54,562 bases of DNA from Phycisphaerales bacterium (GTDB lineage Bacteria; Planctomycetota; Phycisphaerae; Phycisphaerales; UBA1924). This document shows, one piece after another, positions 26,071 through 35,442 of this stretch. The notes under the pieces are model-generated. The model did no database searches. It was not told the origin of the DNA and saw nothing but the letters and a program-made list of their open reading frames with translations. The position numbers and the translations under genes are program-made. How positions within the stretch are numbered: the stretch's first letter is position 1; the number at the start of each line of letters is the position of its first letter. The stretch lies in the NCBI GenBank assembly GCA_026982335.1, contig JALSHH010000035.1:1-54562 (forward strand). The letters run 5' to 3'.

Positions 26071-26637
26071 TCAGCTCAAGCCCACAGGCTGAGCCCGGAC
26101 CACATGACCATGCCCCGAAGACACCGCAATCCCCAACGGCACCCGCTTACCATTGCTGTCCATCGGAGGCATCCCCTCTTCATCAATGTGCCGTTGAATC
26201 GCCATCACCCCTTCGATCAACATCTCAGGACGAGGCGGACATCCAGGCACATACACATCCACAGGAATAAACTGGTCCACACCCTGCACCGTCGCATAGG
26301 TATCGAACACCCCACCCGTCGAAGCACACGCACCCATCGAAATCACCCACTTGGGTTCAGGCATCTGCTCATAAATACGCTGAAGTACCGGGAGCATCTT
26401 GGTCGTCACCCGACCGGCCACGATCATCAAATCCGCCTGACGAGGCGAAAACCGCATGACCTCGGCGCCAAACCGGGCCAAGTCATACCGTGACGACGCA
26501 GTCGCCATCAACTCGATCCCACAGCAGGCCGTCGCAAAAGGCATCGGCCAAAGGCTCGATCGACGAGACCAGTTGACCACACGCTGAAGCTGGGTCAGCA
26601 GAACATTATCCGTGGTAATAGCGCCTTCGATTCCCAT
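26071..26637 (-). CDS. nuoB: NADH-quinone oxidoreductase subunit B
   Basis: The complex I subunit that carries iron-sulfur cluster N2 next to the quinone site. About 188 residues from ATG 26637. Cluster ligands are visible: the paired Cys in [11 protein letters not shown], the Cys in [13 protein letters not shown] and the Cys in [24 protein letters not shown] is the usual N-terminal landmark, and that landmark led me to prefer 26637 over a longer frame at 26715. No other nuo gene is in the window; upstream is the ACT-domain gene on the same strand. Solitary placement is unusual, since nuoB normally sits between nuoA and nuoC. Confidence 0.95.
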   Translation of the reverse strand: MGIEGAITTDNVLLTQLQRVVNWSRRSSLWPMPFATACCGIELMATASSRYDLARFGAEVMRFSPRQADLMIVAGRVTTKMLPVLQRIYEQMPEPKWVISMGACASTGGVFDTYATVQGVDQFIPVDVYVPGCPPRPEMLIEGVMAIQRHIDEEGMPPMDSNGKRVPLGIAVSSGHGHVVRAQPVGLS

Positions 26638-26751
26638 AGAAACTCGCTCCAAACTCGTGCAGATCAAGGCTACGGGCTCAGCGCCCGATGATGCAAATTG
26701 CAGATGATGATGCACAAGTATATGCGATCCGCCAAGGGAATGCGACGCATC

Positions 26752-27318
26752 TCAGGCGGCAGATTCGTCGCTTTCATCGCCCGAATTGCCCTGGCTCACA
26801 TCGGAGCTCGCATCGGGCGCCCAATCCGCCTCCTTGATGGTCTCGATCGCACGCTCATGCTCATCGAACCGGAACACACACATCGTCTCTTCGCTCACCT
26901 TCGATGCAGGCACAAAGTAGCAATACCGCACATTGACCCGGTTATCTGCCATCAGCACAACAAGATCTCGAATAATCCCAAGGCGACCCTCAATCGAAAC
27001 TCCCACCACCGGCGCTTCAACCACAGGCCCAACCCCCGCATCGACCATCGACTCACACACATGACGAAGCGCATCTTCGGGATATCCCAACAGCCGAACA
27101 CACCCACGATCGAGATGTTCGGTCGTCGAGATCGAGATAATCTCAACCCCACCAGCCTTGGCCGCATCAAGAAGACCTGCCAACTCCCCGGGGCGTTGCT
27201 GAAGGTATATCGAAAATTCGGTGAGTTGAATACAGTTCATTTGGACGCGAAGCATAGGCATCAACCCGATTTGAAACACCACATCGTCCCCAGAATCCGA
27301 CGATCCCTCCAACTTCAT
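26752..27318 (-). CDS. ACT-domain protein
   Basis: Up to 188 residues. Two ACT-like segments are visible. The first, LTEFSIYLQQRPGELAGLLDA, is followed by EIISISTTEHLD. The second, VVGVSIEGRLGIIRDLVVLMA, is followed by NVRYCYFVPAS. Tandem ACT proteins bind amino acids and regulate enzymes or transcription. The first ~20 residues are acidic and may not be part of the protein: start candidates are ATG 27318 (10 nt after the yihY stop), 27255 and 27240, and none has a strong ribosome-binding site. The C-terminal ~20 residues are Ser/Asp/Glu-rich. The target is unknown; there is no amino-acid biosynthesis gene nearby. Confidence 0.72.
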   Translation of the reverse strand: MKLEGSSDSGDDVVFQIGLMPMLRVQMNCIQLTEFSIYLQQRPGELAGLLDAAKAGGVEIISISTTEHLDRGCVRLLGYPEDALRHVCESMVDAGVGPVVEAPVVGVSIEGRLGIIRDLVVLMADNRVNVRYCYFVPASKVSEETMCVFRFDEHERAIETIKEADWAPDASSDVSQGNSGDESDESAA

Positions 27319-27327
27319 GTTCGGGTT

Positions 27328-28833
27328 TCATTCATCGCCCTGTTTGCCCGATGAAACGATAATATCCGCCAAAGTCTTACCCGCGCAGGCCGACGCAGTG
27401 GCCTGGCTGATCGCCAAAGGCAGCTGCCCATCAACCCCTCCAACCCGGAACCCATCGAGCTCATAAGCAACCTTGAGGATCTCATCGAGCCCAATCCCAT
27501 CGGCCGGCTTACTCGGCGACCACCCAAGAAACGACTCGCCCTGATACACCCGGTTCGTCATCCCCGCCTCGGTCAGCGCATCAAGCAACCCTGATGCCTG
27601 CGACGGATCAAGCTTCGAATGCCCAGCCACCGTTTCAACGGTGCTCGGTTTCCCCTGTGCAAATCCCGCTTCAATCTCCTTGGCCACCGCCAAAAGCACC
27701 AGCGGATCAATCAACACGGGCGCTCGGTTCGACGGATCACTGAGCGAACGCAGATTGTCTTCAAGAAGTCGAGAAAAATTCTGCAAGGCATACGACGCCT
27801 GCATCCCAAAGAGCACAATCAGCCAAGTCAAGTACACCCAAAGCATAAACAAAGGCAAAATCGCAATCGACCCATACAACCTGGCATACCCGGCGGTGTA
27901 CCGCAAATAAGTCGTAAACCCAAGCTTGCCCAGCTCCCAAATAATCGCAGCAAAAAATGCCCCGGCCAAAGCCGACCGAAACTGCACCTTAGTATTGGGA
28001 ATAATCAGATACGCCCCCAAAAGCAAGAAAGTCGAGATCAGCACCGACACGCCATATCCTGCCATAATCGCCCCGATCATCGAATCTCTCCCCGCAAACG
28101 ACACCACCAAACGCGTAAAAGCATCACCAGCGAGAAAGGTCGCTGCAAGCATCAACGAACCGGCTGTCAAAATCGTCCAGTAGAGCATCAATCGGCGCAA
28201 CCACCCTCGCCCAGAGGGCGCGCCGCAAATCTGGTTGAACGATTTCTCAATCTCAATAAGCATCGACATCGCTGCGTACAAAAGCACCAAACCCGAAGTC
28301 AACGCAATCCACCCGGTGGGCACATTGCGGATCGAGTTATTGACACGGGTAATCAAGTCCGTAATCACCTGATCAAGATTGGTCCCTCCGAAGGGATCCG
28401 CTGAACCATCACCTACCTGCGCCGAATCCTCTTCCGGCCCCTCGATTTGGTCGATCGCTTCGTGATCCGTTTCCAAACTCGCCTCCGGATTTGTTTCAAG
28501 ACCCACTTCAAGATTGGCAGGATGCTGTGCTTCGTGCAATTCTTGTTGCTCCGCTGCCGAGATCTGCGAGATTCCCGCAAAGGTCAGCACCCGCCGAACC
28601 CCAGACTCAACCTGCGCATCGGATACCACCGATCCAAAAATCAAAAGCCCAATCGCCATCACCGGAATAATCGAGAAGATGGTTCGATACGCCAAAGCCG
28701 CTGCCATCCGAGGCAGCTGGGTCTGGTGCAACCCCAAAACACCCATCTTTGTCACCGTCCAGATCCGCCGAGCTTCATCACGCGGATCAACATGTTTGGA
28801 AACAGATGACGGGTTGGACTCAGGCGTACTCAT
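27328..28833 (-). CDS. YihY/BrkB-family inner-membrane protein
   Basis: 501 residues. The YihY core begins with LPRMAAALAYRTIFSIIPVM and continues with NSIRNVPTGWIALTSGLVLLY, SFNQICGAPSGRGWLRRL, and a last span IAILPLFMLWVYLTWLIVLFG, the family's typical C-terminal helix. An acidic insert of ~70 residues (rich in Glu and Asp, ~85-150) splits the usual first loop. The C-terminal ~100 residues form a soluble winged-helix-like region (KEIEAGFAQGKPSTVETVA). These proteins were once called RNase BN; the true role is unclear. It lies 17 nt after the pseudouridine synthase gene on the same strand. Confidence 0.85.
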   Translation of the reverse strand: MSTPESNPSSVSKHVDPRDEARRIWTVTKMGVLGLHQTQLPRMAAALAYRTIFSIIPVMAIGLLIFGSVVSDAQVESGVRRVLTFAGISQISAAEQQELHEAQHPANLEVGLETNPEASLETDHEAIDQIEGPEEDSAQVGDGSADPFGGTNLDQVITDLITRVNNSIRNVPTGWIALTSGLVLLYAAMSMLIEIEKSFNQICGAPSGRGWLRRLMLYWTILTAGSLMLAATFLAGDAFTRLVVSFAGRDSMIGAIMAGYGVSVLISTFLLLGAYLIIPNTKVQFRSALAGAFFAAIIWELGKLGFTTYLRYTAGYARLYGSIAILPLFMLWVYLTWLIVLFGMQASYALQNFSRLLEDNLRSLSDPSNRAPVLIDPLVLLAVAKEIEAGFAQGKPSTVETVAGHSKLDPSQASGLLDALTEAGMTNRVYQGESFLGWSPSKPADGIGLDEILKVAYELDGFRVGGVDGQLPLAISQATASACAGKTLADIIVSSGKQGDE

Positions 28834-28850
28834 CGTGTGTGCTGTTGGCC

Positions 28851-29921
28851 CTATGCTGACGACTCATCAGGCTCACTCGTTGGCTTGGGGACAAACCCCT
28901 GCTCGTTACCCGCCCGGTTGATCGCGTTCTTGATCGTCCGATTCCGAATATGAACATCCTGACCGGCACTCGGACTCACATATGGCCCCTTCTTCGGCTG
29001 ATTCCGCTTGCGAGATCGACGAGATCCCTCAGTTCCCCCTCCATCAGCCCTGCCGCCCCCTGCTCCCTCTCTTTGGGTTGCGGGTCGGCTTGCTTGCGCG
29101 TTTTTTTTGCCCTCTTGACCGGAAATTGCCGCCGATCGACGCAACGCACGAATTTCCTCCCGCGTCAACTCACGCCAACCACCCCGAGGCAATCCCTTGA
29201 GACGCACCGGGCCCATCCCAGTGCGCTCGAGCTTACGCACCGGATATCCAACTGCAGCGAGCATCCGTCGAACCTGACGATTGCGCCCCTCGCGCAGCGT
29301 CAATGACACCACCGTCCGCTCACGATCACGAGCAATCAGTTCAATCTCGACATGGGCAGTCTTGGCAACCCCATCCGTCTGACCCGCTTTGCGATGGGCG
29401 AGATAAATCCCCCGTTCAAGTTCTTTGATTGCCGCCTCGTCGAGCTCCCCTTTGACCGTCACCCGGTAGGTCTTGGGCACCCCGTACCGTGGATGCGTAA
29501 GTCGATTGGCCAACTCCCCATCATTGGTCAGCAAAATCAGCCCAACGGTGTCGTAATCAAGCCGGCCAACGGGAAAAAGCCTCGCCGCTGCGGGGTGATT
29601 GACCAGCTGCGTCACCGTCCGACGATCCGAGCCCGGCTCATCCTTATTCGTCGAAAGCGTATTGCTCGGCTTGTTGAGCATAATATAGAGCTTGCGATCC
29701 GCCTTGGGCAACGCCCGACCGGCAACCACAATATGGTCTTCTTCGGGATCGACCCAAGCGGGGAGCTTGGTGACGAGTTTGGAGTTGACCTCGACCTCAC
29801 CGTTCTCGATCATCGCTTCGCAGGCCCGGCGGGACCCAATCCCAGCATCGGCCATGACGCGTTGCAGACGCTTGCCCCGCGATGCATCCGTCAAATCTGT
29901 CTCTTCCGCCCGTTGTCCCAT
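28851..29921 (-). CDS. RluB/RsuA-type pseudouridine synthase
   Basis: About 356 residues from ATG 29921. An S4 RNA-binding domain (RLQRVMADAGIGSRRACEAMI) is at 10-60. The catalytic domain holds the key Asp in GRLDYDTVGLILLTNDGE, with TYRVTVKGEL and LREGRNRQVRRMLAAVGYPV, the RsuA/RluB/E/F signature. It isomerises a specific uridine in 23S or 16S rRNA. From ~265 on there is a long basic Gly/Arg/Ser-rich tail (GGGRADGGGTEGSRRSRKR), likely disordered and RNA-binding, seen in many RluB proteins. The longer frame upstream of 29921 lacks family sequence. It is the first gene of a minus-strand run with yihY. Confidence 0.92.
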   Translation of the reverse strand: MGQRAEETDLTDASRGKRLQRVMADAGIGSRRACEAMIENGEVEVNSKLVTKLPAWVDPEEDHIVVAGRALPKADRKLYIMLNKPSNTLSTNKDEPGSDRRTVTQLVNHPAAARLFPVGRLDYDTVGLILLTNDGELANRLTHPRYGVPKTYRVTVKGELDEAAIKELERGIYLAHRKAGQTDGVAKTAHVEIELIARDRERTVVSLTLREGRNRQVRRMLAAVGYPVRKLERTGMGPVRLKGLPRGGWRELTREEIRALRRSAAISGQEGKKNAQASRPATQREGAGGGRADGGGTEGSRRSRKRNQPKKGPYVSPSAGQDVHIRNRTIKNAINRAGNEQGFVPKPTSEPDESSA

Positions 29922-30120
29922 AGCCAAAGTGTACGCATGATGAGCCAAAATCTTGGTATTCACACCCTCAGGTTGTTGTTTTGCGTGTTGTTTCTTGAGA
30001 AGTGAGACCGATTTGGCCGAAGTGAGTGAAACCCTATCGGCCAATTGATCGCTCGCTGTGCGCTGCCCTTGGGCAAAGCACACAAATCATTGGGCAAATC
30101 AGGCATTTCAGGAGTTTTCA

Positions 30121-31809
30121 ATGGGCACTGCCAACTCAGCTACGCACAACACAACCTCGGCCCCGATTCACCCCCCCGCCCCCGAACACGCATCCATCGT
30201 CGAACCCCGCCCAATAATCGAATCCGCAAGCCCAGAAGACATCTTCCTCTCTCCAAGAGTCCTCGATGCCGGAGCCTTCGCGCGATACTCCGAGATGCTC
30301 AAATCCATCATCGCCCAAGCAAGCACCCAAACCCGGACCCTCGAAGATTTCTCGACCGACGCCCAAGCCATGATCAAGCGGTGCAACGACACCACCGAAG
30401 CCATCAACAAACGCATGCAATCCGGCGTACGGATGCTCAAAATGATCGATGAGCGGGCTGCCCGAACTGACCGCCTCCTCGACAAAATCCATGCATCACT
30501 GCCCGACTCACAGGAACTCGCCTCCCAGATCGACAAGCTCATCGAAGATCGGCTCGCCAGCGCCCAAACACGCATCGACCAAACCATCGCCCAAGCCCAG
30601 GCCAAAGCACAAGAAGCTCAAGCACGGGCCCAGCAAGCAATCGAATCGAGCACCCAACACGCCCTTCAACTCGCCGAACTCTCTGCCAAAGTCGAAGGGC
30701 AACTTGCCGAACTCGATGCACGCATTGAAAACACCCGCGCCCAAACAAACAACACACTCAACGAAATCCTCGAGCGCACCGACACCATCAGCGAACGACT
30801 CAATGCCGATATCAACCATGTCTTGGCCCGAACACAAGAAGCAGGCGCCAACCTCGCAACCAAAATCGACGAAGCATCCAACCTCACCGACGCCCGGATC
30901 GCCGAGCTCAACCGCTCGATCGAGCCCGTCCTCGAAGCGGCCCAGCAAGCAATGCAAACCCTGGGTATGGACCCAGAAAATCCCGTCTTCGAAGATTCTC
31001 CCTTGTCGCGCATCGAATCACTTGTCGAGCGAGGCGAGACACAAACCGCTTCCCTCGATCGCCTCTACCGTCAGCTCGAAGACCTTCAATCACAGGCCCA
31101 AGAAATCAAATCGGTCTTCGGCTCTTGGCTTGTCGATGCCGCAGACAAACTTGATGTGCTCGAAGCACGCAAAGACAAACTTGTCGGCCCGATGACCCAA
31201 GCCGCCGAGAAAATCGCAAAACTGGGCCCAGATATTGAAGAGAAACTCGAACTCGCATCCACCCAACTCACCCATCTCCAGCTCGAACAACAAACCCTCC
31301 GCCAAACCATCGAAACCTCCTCATCCATCGCCAATCAAGTCTCCAGCCAAATGACCAATCAATCCGGCCAACTCCAAGCACTGCTCGACGGCTCGCTGCA
31401 CAAACTCTCCACCCGCGTCGAACAAGCAGGGGTTTGGCTTGGCGCACTGATTCAACGAGCCGAGTCACTGGCCAATGAACTCCCAGACGCTGGAAAAATG
31501 CAATTCGGAACACCACCAGAAGCCGATCCAACACCAACACCGGCGCATACACCAGCAAAATCAGAAAAAACACCCCAAACACCAACCCAAACACCAACCC
31601 AGACACCAACCCAGACACCAACCCAGACACCAACCCAGACACCAACCCAGACACCAACCCAGACACCAACCCAGACACCAACCCAGACATCGGACCAGAC
31701 ATCGGACCCCTCGCTTGTGGTACCCGAGCCACCATGCCTGCCAATCGACGCGATTTCATTCGATGGTGCTGCAATCGCCATCCGACATAAACCAACAGAG
31801 CCAAACTAA
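30121..31809 (+). CDS. Large coiled-coil protein with PTQT repeats
   Basis: 562 residues from ATG 30121, chosen because AGGAG lies 8 nt upstream. There is no signal peptide. Residues ~40-440 are almost entirely helical and coiled-coil-like, rich in Ala, Gln, Glu and Asp (for example QAQAKAQEAQARAQQAIE), reminiscent of apolipoprotein-like or DUF-type helical bundles. Residues ~486-521 are nine copies of Pro-Thr-Gln-Thr followed by a short end (SDQTSDPS) and a hydrophobic C-terminus. It is convergent with the BtuF-like gene. Function unknown; a structural or envelope-associated role is only a guess. Confidence 0.78.
   Translation: MGTANSATHNTTSAPIHPPAPEHASIVEPRPIIESASPEDIFLSPRVLDAGAFARYSEMLKSIIAQASTQTRTLEDFSTDAQAMIKRCNDTTEAINKRMQSGVRMLKMIDERAARTDRLLDKIHASLPDSQELASQIDKLIEDRLASAQTRIDQTIAQAQAKAQEAQARAQQAIESSTQHALQLAELSAKVEGQLAELDARIENTRAQTNNTLNEILERTDTISERLNADINHVLARTQEAGANLATKIDEASNLTDARIAELNRSIEPVLEAAQQAMQTLGMDPENPVFEDSPLSRIESLVERGETQTASLDRLYRQLEDLQSQAQEIKSVFGSWLVDAADKLDVLEARKDKLVGPMTQAAEKIAKLGPDIEEKLELASTQLTHLQLEQQTLRQTIETSSSIANQVSSQMTNQSGQLQALLDGSLHKLSTRVEQAGVWLGALIQRAESLANELPDAGKMQFGTPPEADPTPTPAHTPAKSEKTPQTPTQTPTQTPTQTPTQTPTQTPTQTPTQTPTQTPTQTSDQTSDPSLVVPEPPCLPIDAISFDGAAIAIRHKPTEPN
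31582..31689 (+). repeat. 12-bp tandem repeat (9 copies) inside the coiled-coil gene
   Basis: Nine in-frame units of ccaacccagaca (the first has an AA for AG change) encode (PTQT)9. The near-perfect identity of the last eight units suggests recent expansion, so copy number may vary between strains. Confidence 0.95.
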
Positions 31810-31839
31810 ATACAACTTTTTTCCAAGCTTTACCACGCT

Positions 31840-32727
31840 TCAAGCATGCCCAGACGACCACCGCACCCACGGAAAATCATCCGGAATCAGGTGCCCACAC
31901 CCATTGAGCCACCCCACCAAAAACTCAAGCCCATCGACCACCCGTGGCCCGGGGCGATGGAACACCTGCTCCCCATCGACCACCACCACACAATCATTCA
32001 CAACCGCAGGCAACAGCCTGAACCAATCCGTATCCCCAAACAGGTGATTGGTTGCCTCAACTCCTTCTTCAAGCCCCATCCCCCGCAGCGCAACGACCAG
32101 ATACTCAGGCTCGCTGGCGCAAAAGAGTTCTGAAGACACGGCAATCGAAGGACCCGCCACCCGTTGGGCCTGCTGAGGCCCAACCGCAGCGCCTGAACCA
32201 GGCCTGGCGAAAACCTCATTGAGCGGATGCCGAGCACCCGCTCGTCCAATAAGCTGCACCGTCCACAGCCCCGCAACACAAATCGGGTCTGTCCATTCGA
32301 GAAACCCACAAATCGGCCCGTCGTCATACGGGTTGATATGTTCCTCTGCCCGGTCCATCCGCTGACGGAGCCCCACCACAGCATGCATCGCCTGATCCTG
32401 ACAACCAATCGCCTCCCCAACCCGATAGATATCGTCGAGGATATCCTCCACGGTCTCGGGATTGAGCCTCAAGATCACCGCTCCATCAACGACCCCCTCG
32501 ATCTCCTCCTCATGCCCGGCCAAAATCAAATTCGGCGACAAACCCGCAAGTCTCGCCCTATCAATCCCATAAGCCCGATGAGCATCAGCCCCTCGACGCG
32601 TCAGGGAAGGAATCAAATCAACACCCACCGGAAAATCGCACCGGTGGGATCGACCCACCAACAAAGACTCGGCACCCAAAAAACCAACGATTTCCGTACC
32701 GGAGGGGATCAGACTCACGATGCGCAT
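31840..32727 (-). CDS. BtuF-like cobalamin-binding protein
   Basis: About 295 residues from ATG 32727 (GGAGG 7 nt upstream). It shows the helical-backbone binding-protein fold of BtuF/FhuD: MRIVSLIPSGTEIVGFLGA, LVGRSHRCDFP, LAGLSPNLILAGH, VEDILDDIYRVGEAIG, and a late RPGPRVVDGLEFL. In Gram-negatives BtuF is periplasmic and delivers vitamin B12 to BtuCD. Here no signal peptide precedes the domain, so a cytoplasmic cobalamin-binding role is equally likely, as for similar short proteins in other phyla. No B12 riboswitch was recognised upstream and no btuCD is nearby. It is divergent from gspD. Confidence 0.8.
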   Translation of the reverse strand: MRIVSLIPSGTEIVGFLGAESLLVGRSHRCDFPVGVDLIPSLTRRGADAHRAYGIDRARLAGLSPNLILAGHEEEIEGVVDGAVILRLNPETVEDILDDIYRVGEAIGCQDQAMHAVVGLRQRMDRAEEHINPYDDGPICGFLEWTDPICVAGLWTVQLIGRAGARHPLNEVFARPGSGAAVGPQQAQRVAGPSIAVSSELFCASEPEYLVVALRGMGLEEGVEATNHLFGDTDWFRLLPAVVNDCVVVVDGEQVFHRPGPRVVDGLEFLVGWLNGCGHLIPDDFPWVRWSSGHA

Positions 32728-32863
32728 CAACTTCCTCCGAAAAGAAGAGAGAAACCTTGTTTCAAGGCGACTGCCTACTGTATACAGCCAACACTCGGAC
32801 ACCAAACCGCCCACACGGACACCATCGGCAAACATACCCCACGGTGATGGAAAGAGACAATAC

Positions 32864-32892
32864 GCCCCCGCCCCCGCCCCCGCCCCCGCCCC
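32864..32892. repeat. Hexamer repeat / G-quadruplex-forming motif
   Basis: Four runs of five Cs and one of four, separated by single Gs, on the plus strand (G-runs on the minus strand). It lies in the divergent btuF-like/gspD promoter region, 34 nt upstream of the gspD GTG. It fits a four-run G-quadruplex with 1-nt loops. Confidence 0.85.
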
Positions 32893-32925
32893 ACCATACA
32901 GCAGGTGGATCAAGGAGATTTGACA

Positions 32926-35439
32926 GTGCAACAACGCAAGAACCCATTTGGAATCACCATGTTCGCAACTGTCGGACTGCTCCTTGGCCCTGCCACCACC
33001 AACGCCCAGATGCTCGATCCCATCGAAGAGCCCCCGGTCCTCACCCAACCCCAAACAACACCCAAGCCTCAAACCAAACAAAAACACGAACCCAACGAGC
33101 CAATGGTATCCTTTGGCGTCTTCTCCGAGCCAATCGAACTCACCACACTCATCGACTACATCGGATCATCGCTCAATATCAACATCATCGTCAAAGGATC
33201 GCCCACCGGCGAAGTCGTCTTCAACGCTCCAATCCGCGTCCCAAAGAGCAAACTCATCAACCTACTCGATGCAATGCTCGAACAATACGCCTTCACCATT
33301 TCCTACGAACCCGATTCAAAATTCTACATCGTCCATCCCCTCACCGATGTCAAACCAACCTTCGGGACCGACCGCGCCTCGACCCGTATCATCCCCACCC
33401 CCAACATCAAACCCTCCCTCATCGTCCCTGCACTCAACGCAACCCTTGGATCAGGCACCAGCACAGGCGCAGCCAAAACCGGCGGCGCAATCCAAGCAGT
33501 CGATGAACTCGGCGTGCTCATCATCAACGCATCCCACCGCGATATCCTCCGCATCGAGCAGATGGTCACCGAGCTCATCCGACTCGACACCGACATGCAA
33601 TACATCCGATTCGAGCTCAACCACCTCGCAGCACCAACCGCACTCGACCGCATCATCGCCCTCGTCGGTGGCACCGGATCATCAGGCGCCAGCCCCCCCC
33701 AGATACGAGCCAACCAAGGTAATCAGCCCAACACGGGAAATATCCTCGCCGCTGGCGGCGGCAGCTCGCTCTCAAACCTCACCGAACGCCTCACCATCGA
33801 CCCCCAAGGCAACGCGATGATCTTCAAAGGCAACGAGAACGAGATCGACCGTGTCCGCAAAGTCCTCGCCGTCATTGATGTCCCCAACACCCTCCAACCC
33901 AAAAACTACTTCGCAGGATCAAGCGCCGCCCAAATCGCCGACATCGCTAAACGACGCGGGCTCGGCGAAGTCATCCAGATCGAAGCACCACAAATCCAAA
34001 ACCCATTTAGCTTCGGCGGGCAAAACAACCAGTTCAACATGCAGACCTCCAATCTAGGACAAGGCGGACCCGTCATGGTCGTTGACCCAGCCCGTGGAAG
34101 CATCATCTACTATGGCACCGACGCCCAGCAGGCACAGCTCGCAGCCCTGCTCGCCGAGCTCAAAACCGAAGACGAACGCGTCGTCATCCGCGAATACATC
34201 CTCAACCACACCGACGCCATCACCATCTCCGATCTGCTCAACGCCATCATCACCGGCGAGCAGCAAACCGGCGATTCAAGCCTCCTCCCAGGATCATCGG
34301 GAAGAAATACCAGTCGAACATTCATCAACGGCTTCCCCATCAACGCCGACGGCGAATCCACCGGCGCATTCGATCCAAACAAAATCACCGTCATCGCCGA
34401 CGAGTTCTCTAACCAGATCATCATCAAAGCCCCCATCAAACAACAAGAAGACCTCGCCAAACTCATCACCCGGCTCGATCGCCAACGCGCCCAAGTCTAC
34501 ATCCAAGCGATGATCGTCTCCATCGCTGACAACGAAGACTTCACCCTCGCCTTTGAAACCCAGATCAATGCAGGGCAATACTCCGCCGGAACCAACTTCG
34601 GGCTCTCATCCCCGGGCACACTCTTCCAAGACCCCAAAACCGTCACCGCAGGGCTCGGCGGGCTGACCCAGGCCGTCATCATGTCCGAATATGTCCCGCT
34701 CATCATCAATGCAACACAAACCAACATCAACGCAAGAATCCTCTCAACCCCCCAACTCCTCGTCAACGATAATGAAGAATCCACAATCATGTCCGTCGAG
34801 GAGCAACCCTACTCCGAAATCACCCAGACCACAGGCACTGGAAGCAACCTCGAAGGACTTGGAGGCTATGTCGAAGTCGGCACCACCCTCACCGTCACCC
34901 CATCAATTTCGGCAAGTGGCTTCATTCGACTCGAATACAGTGTCGAACTCTCCAACTTCGTCGGCGTCGCCCAAGGCGGACTCCCGCCAGGAACCAACAG
35001 ACGCACCGTCGAAGGCTCGGCAACCGTTCCATCCGATGCCACCATTGTCATCGGCGGGCTTACCGTCGAAGATATCCGAGACACCATCGTCAAAGTTCCA
35101 CTTCTCGGCGACATCCCACTTGTAGGCGAACTCTTCAAACGCACCAACAAAGTAAACAACAAATCAAAACTCTATGTCTTCCTCACCCCTCGCATCATGA
35201 CCGACCCCAACTTCAATGACCTCAAGCTCTTCTCCAAAGGCCCGCAAAGCGAGATGGGCATCGGAGAAAACATGCCCGAACTCGAACCCGCCATCATCAT
35301 GGCTCCAGACATCAAACCATCCACATCTTTCCCCCAGCCCCAGCAAGAACCAACCACCTCCACACACCCAAGCTCACCACCAGAACTCGAGCCCGCCATG
35401 ATCGAACTCCCCGAAATTAGCTCGAAAGGCAGCCAATAA
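32926..35439 (+). CDS. gspD: Type II secretion system secretin GspD
   Basis: 837 residues forming the outer-membrane channel of the type II secretion system. GTG 32926 is chosen because AAGGAG lies 8 nt upstream and translation from there gives a signal peptide ending at TTNAQ. The N0/STN domain is ~55-135 (FSEPIELTTLIDYIGSSLNI). N1-N3-type repeats follow (VLIINASHRDILRIEQMV; YILNHTDAITISDLLNAI). The secretin core at ~540-740 includes VEVGTTLTVTPSIS and the hallmark VPLLGDIPLVGELFKR. After ~760 there is a Pro/Ser-rich tail with two near repeats of ELEPA(I/M)I. gspE follows after 3 nt. Confidence 0.93.
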   Translation: MQQRKNPFGITMFATVGLLLGPATTNAQMLDPIEEPPVLTQPQTTPKPQTKQKHEPNEPMVSFGVFSEPIELTTLIDYIGSSLNINIIVKGSPTGEVVFNAPIRVPKSKLINLLDAMLEQYAFTISYEPDSKFYIVHPLTDVKPTFGTDRASTRIIPTPNIKPSLIVPALNATLGSGTSTGAAKTGGAIQAVDELGVLIINASHRDILRIEQMVTELIRLDTDMQYIRFELNHLAAPTALDRIIALVGGTGSSGASPPQIRANQGNQPNTGNILAAGGGSSLSNLTERLTIDPQGNAMIFKGNENEIDRVRKVLAVIDVPNTLQPKNYFAGSSAAQIADIAKRRGLGEVIQIEAPQIQNPFSFGGQNNQFNMQTSNLGQGGPVMVVDPARGSIIYYGTDAQQAQLAALLAELKTEDERVVIREYILNHTDAITISDLLNAIITGEQQTGDSSLLPGSSGRNTSRTFINGFPINADGESTGAFDPNKITVIADEFSNQIIIKAPIKQQEDLAKLITRLDRQRAQVYIQAMIVSIADNEDFTLAFETQINAGQYSAGTNFGLSSPGTLFQDPKTVTAGLGGLTQAVIMSEYVPLIINATQTNINARILSTPQLLVNDNEESTIMSVEEQPYSEITQTTGTGSNLEGLGGYVEVGTTLTVTPSISASGFIRLEYSVELSNFVGVAQGGLPPGTNRRTVEGSATVPSDATIVIGGLTVEDIRDTIVKVPLLGDIPLVGELFKRTNKVNNKSKLYVFLTPRIMTDPNFNDLKLFSKGPQSEMGIGENMPELEPAIIMAPDIKPSTSFPQPQQEPTTSTHPSSPPELEPAMIELPEISSKGSQ

Positions 35440-35442
35440 GCG

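Noticed and set aside
31582-31689. Direct repeats that might suggest a CRISPR array
   Set aside because: Units are 12 bp, contiguous, in frame and without spacers; this is a coding tandem repeat. No cas genes are present.
32728-32925. Cobalamin riboswitch upstream of the BtuF-like gene
   Set aside because: The ~200-nt gap is mostly a GC hexamer repeat and lacks the conserved B12-box pattern.
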